From Armatimonadota bacterium (GTDB lineage Bacteria > Armatimonadota > UBA5829), in contig JBDKUO010000069.1 in the NCBI GenBank assembly GCA_039679645.1, forward strand, positions 1 to 64,000: a DNA stretch of 64,000 nucleotides, given 5' to 3'. The notes beneath the pieces are model-generated. The model saw only the letters and a program-made list of their open reading frames with translations. It made no database searches and was not told where the DNA came from. Below, in pieces: positions 61,376-64,000 of this stretch. Positions within the stretch are counted from its first letter, which is position 1; each line of letters opens with the position of its first letter. The position numbers were made by a program, and so were the translations under genes.

Positions 61376-62383
61376 ATGATATACACTGGCAACCTCTCTT
61401 CCGCCCACGTTCTCGTAGTCGATGATGATCAGGAGATATCGAATTTGCTCTCAGATAAGCTGAGAAGTTATGGCTATGAGGTAAGCACTGCTGATGACTC
61501 AAAATCCGCAATTGAAATGGTTAAGACACACGGTTATGATCTGATTCTTTGCGATCTCTACCTGCACGGAATCACAGGGCTGCAATTTGCCAAAACAGTA
61601 AATCGAATACATCCTCATGTGCCGGTGATAATGATCACGGCATTCGGTGATATAAATGCATCTCGAGAGGCTCTCGCAGCCGGCGCATCAGATTTTTTGA
61701 CCAAGCCCATAGAAATGCTCAAACTTCCTATCGTAATCGAGAACAATCTCCAGCGCAAGGAAGTTGAAGCAAAAAGACTATCAGATGAGCGTGCGGATGT
61801 GCTGTTTAAGGCAATCAAGGCACTGGCTGCGGCAATCGACGCAAAATCCAGCTACACAATCAGCCGCTCTGCAAATATGGCCGAACTCTGCCTTGAGATT
61901 GGTCGAGAGATGGGATTTACCGAGGACAGGCTTAATACGCTCGAACTAGCTGCTTATATCCACGATGTCGGCAAAATCAGCACGCCGGACTCAGTGCTTG
62001 CAAAAACCGGCAAGCTCTCGGATGATGAATGGGTCGACATACTCAAGCATCCCGGAATGGGCGCTGACTTTTTGGCCGGAATAGACGAACTTGCCGAGGT
62101 TGCCGCCATAGTCAGGCACCACCACGAACATGTGGATGGTTCCGGTTATCCGGACGGACTGATGGGCGATGCAATTCCTCTGCTTGCCAGAGTCCTTTCT
62201 ATTGCCGACTCATATGAAGCAATGATAAGCGAAAGACCTTATCGATCCGCTATGACCTGGCATAACGCACTGCAGGAGATATGCAAAAACTCCGGTAAGC
62301 AGTTCGACCCGGATGTTGTAGAGGCCACGGTAAGAGTTATAGAAAGAAAACAAGGTGGGCAAGACCAGCAGAAAGCGGCATAA
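61376..62383 (+). CDS. Response regulator with an HD-GYP c-di-GMP phosphodiesterase output
   Basis: 335 residues. The receiver domain (10-125) has VVDDDQE, the phosphorylated Asp60 in LILCDLYLHG and the switch TKPIE. After a short linker, the HD-GYP domain shows HDVGKISTPDSVL, HPGMGADFL and HHHEHVDGSGYPDG, the complete set for c-di-GMP hydrolysis. The sensor kinase is not adjacent. GAGGAAAAAGA precedes the ATG and a terminator follows. Confidence 0.95.
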   Translation: MIYTGNLSSAHVLVVDDDQEISNLLSDKLRSYGYEVSTADDSKSAIEMVKTHGYDLILCDLYLHGITGLQFAKTVNRIHPHVPVIMITAFGDINASREALAAGASDFLTKPIEMLKLPIVIENNLQRKEVEAKRLSDERADVLFKAIKALAAAIDAKSSYTISRSANMAELCLEIGREMGFTEDRLNTLELAAYIHDVGKISTPDSVLAKTGKLSDDEWVDILKHPGMGADFLAGIDELAEVAAIVRHHHEHVDGSGYPDGLMGDAIPLLARVLSIADSYEAMISERPYRSAMTWHNALQEICKNSGKQFDPDVVEATVRVIERKQGGQDQQKAA

Positions 62384-62461
62384 ATATCGCAAACAATTTG
62401 AATTGAGTGCAAAAATCCTCAGCACTGCAATTGGCTCAATTTGTGGGCTCACATTCTATGT

Positions 62462-62492
62462 GGACCGGGATAATAATCTCGGTCCATTTTGC
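62462..62492 (+). terminator. Intrinsic terminator of the HD-GYP gene
   Basis: GGACCGGGA and TCTCGGTCC pair over nine bases with one G-U pair, followed by ATTTTG. Confidence 0.6.
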
Positions 62493-62599
62493 CGTTTATT
62501 ACGGCTTGTTTTTCGGGACTATATGAACGTTTTTCGGTTGCGCCCTGAGTTATGAACTGATATGCTGAGTTTTGGAATCAATCCGGAGGGTAATGCATA

Positions 62600-64000
62600 A
62601 TGAACGAGTTGAAATGGCATCAACGTCCGGTCCGCATGATGCGTCTGGACTATTTTGGCGATGCTTTGAGCAGGATCAAGGATACGGACTTTGACGAACT
62701 GGCTCGCAGCAAACGCGATGAATGGCACGCTAACTGTGAGTGGATTGTTGGCACTCCGGGTATGGCTCCCGGTCTAGGATATCAGATTACCTTCAACTCA
62801 CCTAAGTTTGAAAAATACCCTCCTCTTGGTGATTTCGACTTTGTGCGAGAGTATCTGCCATATGCAAAAAAATACGGCATTAACCTGATAGCATACATGA
62901 ACATGCATTGGTTCGCATATGATTTTGCTGACCTCCACTCGGATTGGGAGCAGAAAACAGCAGACTGCGCATCATACGGCAGGCAGTTTCCTCTATACGG
63001 CAGCGGCTCCACATTCTGCGTAAACAGCTCCTGGAGAGACTGGGCGTTTGAGCTTATCCGTGAGGCCATGGCCACCGGCATTGACGGTGTTTTTCTTGAT
63101 GGTCCGATATTCTTCCCCGGATGCTGTTATTGCGAGAGCTGCCGGGAGCAATTCTCATCTGAATATAAAACCGATATTCCGACCGTGGAGGATTGGTCCA
63201 ACCCTGATTGGATACGCTTTGTTGGATTCCGCTCACGCTCACTTGCAAGGTTTCTGAAAGACTGCAGACAGGCCGTAAGGTCGGTAAACCCGGACGGAGT
63301 GGTTTTTCTGAATGCGGGCAGTTGGCAGGCCGGGACTTGGAGGTTCGCGCGCAGTATCGACAGCGTGGGCGATTTTGAAGACTTCAACGGCGCGGAGGCG
63401 TTTTTCCACCCCGGGCCTCACGAGCAGATGCTGCTGCCCTGGGCGGCAACTGCAAAATACATGACAGCGGGTGATAAACCGGCTGTAGTATTCAGCCATC
63501 ATATGCTTGGCTCGTGGCACTACATTCCGCTTTCAAAGATTGAAGCCGAACTGGCGATAGCACAGACCGCCGCATGCGGAGCCAACCCGTGGTTTGCGAC
63601 GGTCAATTATGCGCTGGAGCACAGCCGCAAGGCGGCGATAGAACCGATCAACGAGATGCAGAGCTTCCTTGCTGATCACGAAGAGTATTACACAAGCACG
63701 CAGTCCTGCGCGGATATAGCGCTGCTCAGTTCGTCACAGACAAGCGCATACTATGTATCAAGGCTTGCAGGATTCTATGGAGAAGCCGGTTCCGGTCGAG
63801 AAGAAAACCTACTGGTGGATATGGGTTCGGGTGATGAGAGCGTGGACTGGAAGAAGCGAAAGGAGATATGCGAAGCGACAGTCGACGGGTCATATCTGGG
63901 ATATTTCCTGGCCATGACAAGATCGCATGTTCCATTCGATGTGGTGCTGGACAAGAACATCTCACTCGAAAAACTTGCCAAATACCGCGTGCTGATCCTG
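62600..64000 (+). CDS. Glycosidase-like TIM-barrel protein, cut by the right edge
   Basis: 467 residues are visible and the frame is open at the window end. GGAGGG lies nine bases before the ATG. The N-terminal barrel has MRLDYFGDALSRI, a long HWFAYDF segment near 115 and GVFLDGPIFFPG near 165, where Asp may be catalytic. A CYCESCREQF motif follows with three Cys, typical for a group of uncharacterised GH-like proteins. Later LLSSSQTSAYY near 375 and a C-terminal amidotransferase-like start fit the GH42-like plan. No signal peptide. Resembles in style the protein at 533-2560, but the two are not close. Confidence 0.7.
   Translation, partial: MNELKWHQRPVRMMRLDYFGDALSRIKDTDFDELARSKRDEWHANCEWIVGTPGMAPGLGYQITFNSPKFEKYPPLGDFDFVREYLPYAKKYGINLIAYMNMHWFAYDFADLHSDWEQKTADCASYGRQFPLYGSGSTFCVNSSWRDWAFELIREAMATGIDGVFLDGPIFFPGCCYCESCREQFSSEYKTDIPTVEDWSNPDWIRFVGFRSRSLARFLKDCRQAVRSVNPDGVVFLNAGSWQAGTWRFARSIDSVGDFEDFNGAEAFFHPGPHEQMLLPWAATAKYMTAGDKPAVVFSHHMLGSWHYIPLSKIEAELAIAQTAACGANPWFATVNYALEHSRKAAIEPINEMQSFLADHEEYYTSTQSCADIALLSSSQTSAYYVSRLAGFYGEAGSGREENLLVDMGSGDESVDWKKRKEICEATVDGSYLGYFLAMTRSHVPFDVVLDKNISLEKLAKYRVLIL

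Overview
The window reads as chromosomal DNA of a diderm bacterium. It carries a lipopolysaccharide-transport cluster (lptC-lptA-lptB-lptF), an LptD-like outer-membrane protein, other predicted outer-membrane barrels, elongasome penicillin-binding proteins and many exported proteins. A CarD-type regulator, selD, glycosidase-like TIM barrels and very large secreted proteins together suggest Armatimonadota or a neighbouring phylum. That placement is inference: the window has no rRNA or tRNA. Several promoters match the sigma70 consensus closely, for example TTGACA-18-TATAAT at 8531-8560.

Layout. 0-5 kb: a decayed Y1-type transposase, two glycosidase-like proteins and a DUF481-like barrel. 5-8.4 kb: FmdB-type zinc ribbon, carD, then queD-queE coupled to a 2-hydroxyacyl-CoA-dehydratase-like gene. 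8.5-15 kb: class A PBP, PBP2 and a phosphatase-like polytopic membrane protein. 15-24 kb: Cys-rich secreted protein, lpt cluster, uvrB, LptD-like protein. 24-40 kb: an export locus, all on the minus strand, in which a 2878-residue repeat protein, a 675-residue exported protein and a subtilisin-like protease share a C-terminal domain and are flanked by two CsgG-like proteins. 40-48 kb: coaE, rpsA, a TauE/SafE permease, a YHS protein, and nusB-folD with two HEPN-type modules. 48-58 kb: accC/accB around a pseudopilin-like gene, efp, a ROK kinase, a beta-propeller protein, a D-aminoacylase, an RNase H-fold protein and a CBS-domain protein. 58-64 kb: phosphohexomutase, an Asp-type ferredoxin, selD, an HD-GYP response regulator and a glycosidase-like gene cut by the right edge.

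The main unexplained structure is a set of small dispersed repeats. (1) A 99-bp element is present twice, each copy supplying the stop codon of the gene before it. (2) Hairpins in two intergenic clusters have different perfect stems but the same TCGGAR-type hexaloop. (3) An element with 17-bp inverted ends occurs once in an intergenic region and once in frame near the start of queE. (4) A run of about seven hairpins lies next to uvrB. (5) A short A+T-rich word family has entered the dehydratase-like gene. A broken REP-associated-type transposase at the left edge is one possible former mobiliser.

Start codons were moved from the longest open frame where a ribosome-binding site, promoter, terminator or family N-terminus argued for it. 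All functions are from sequence reading only; no database search was run.
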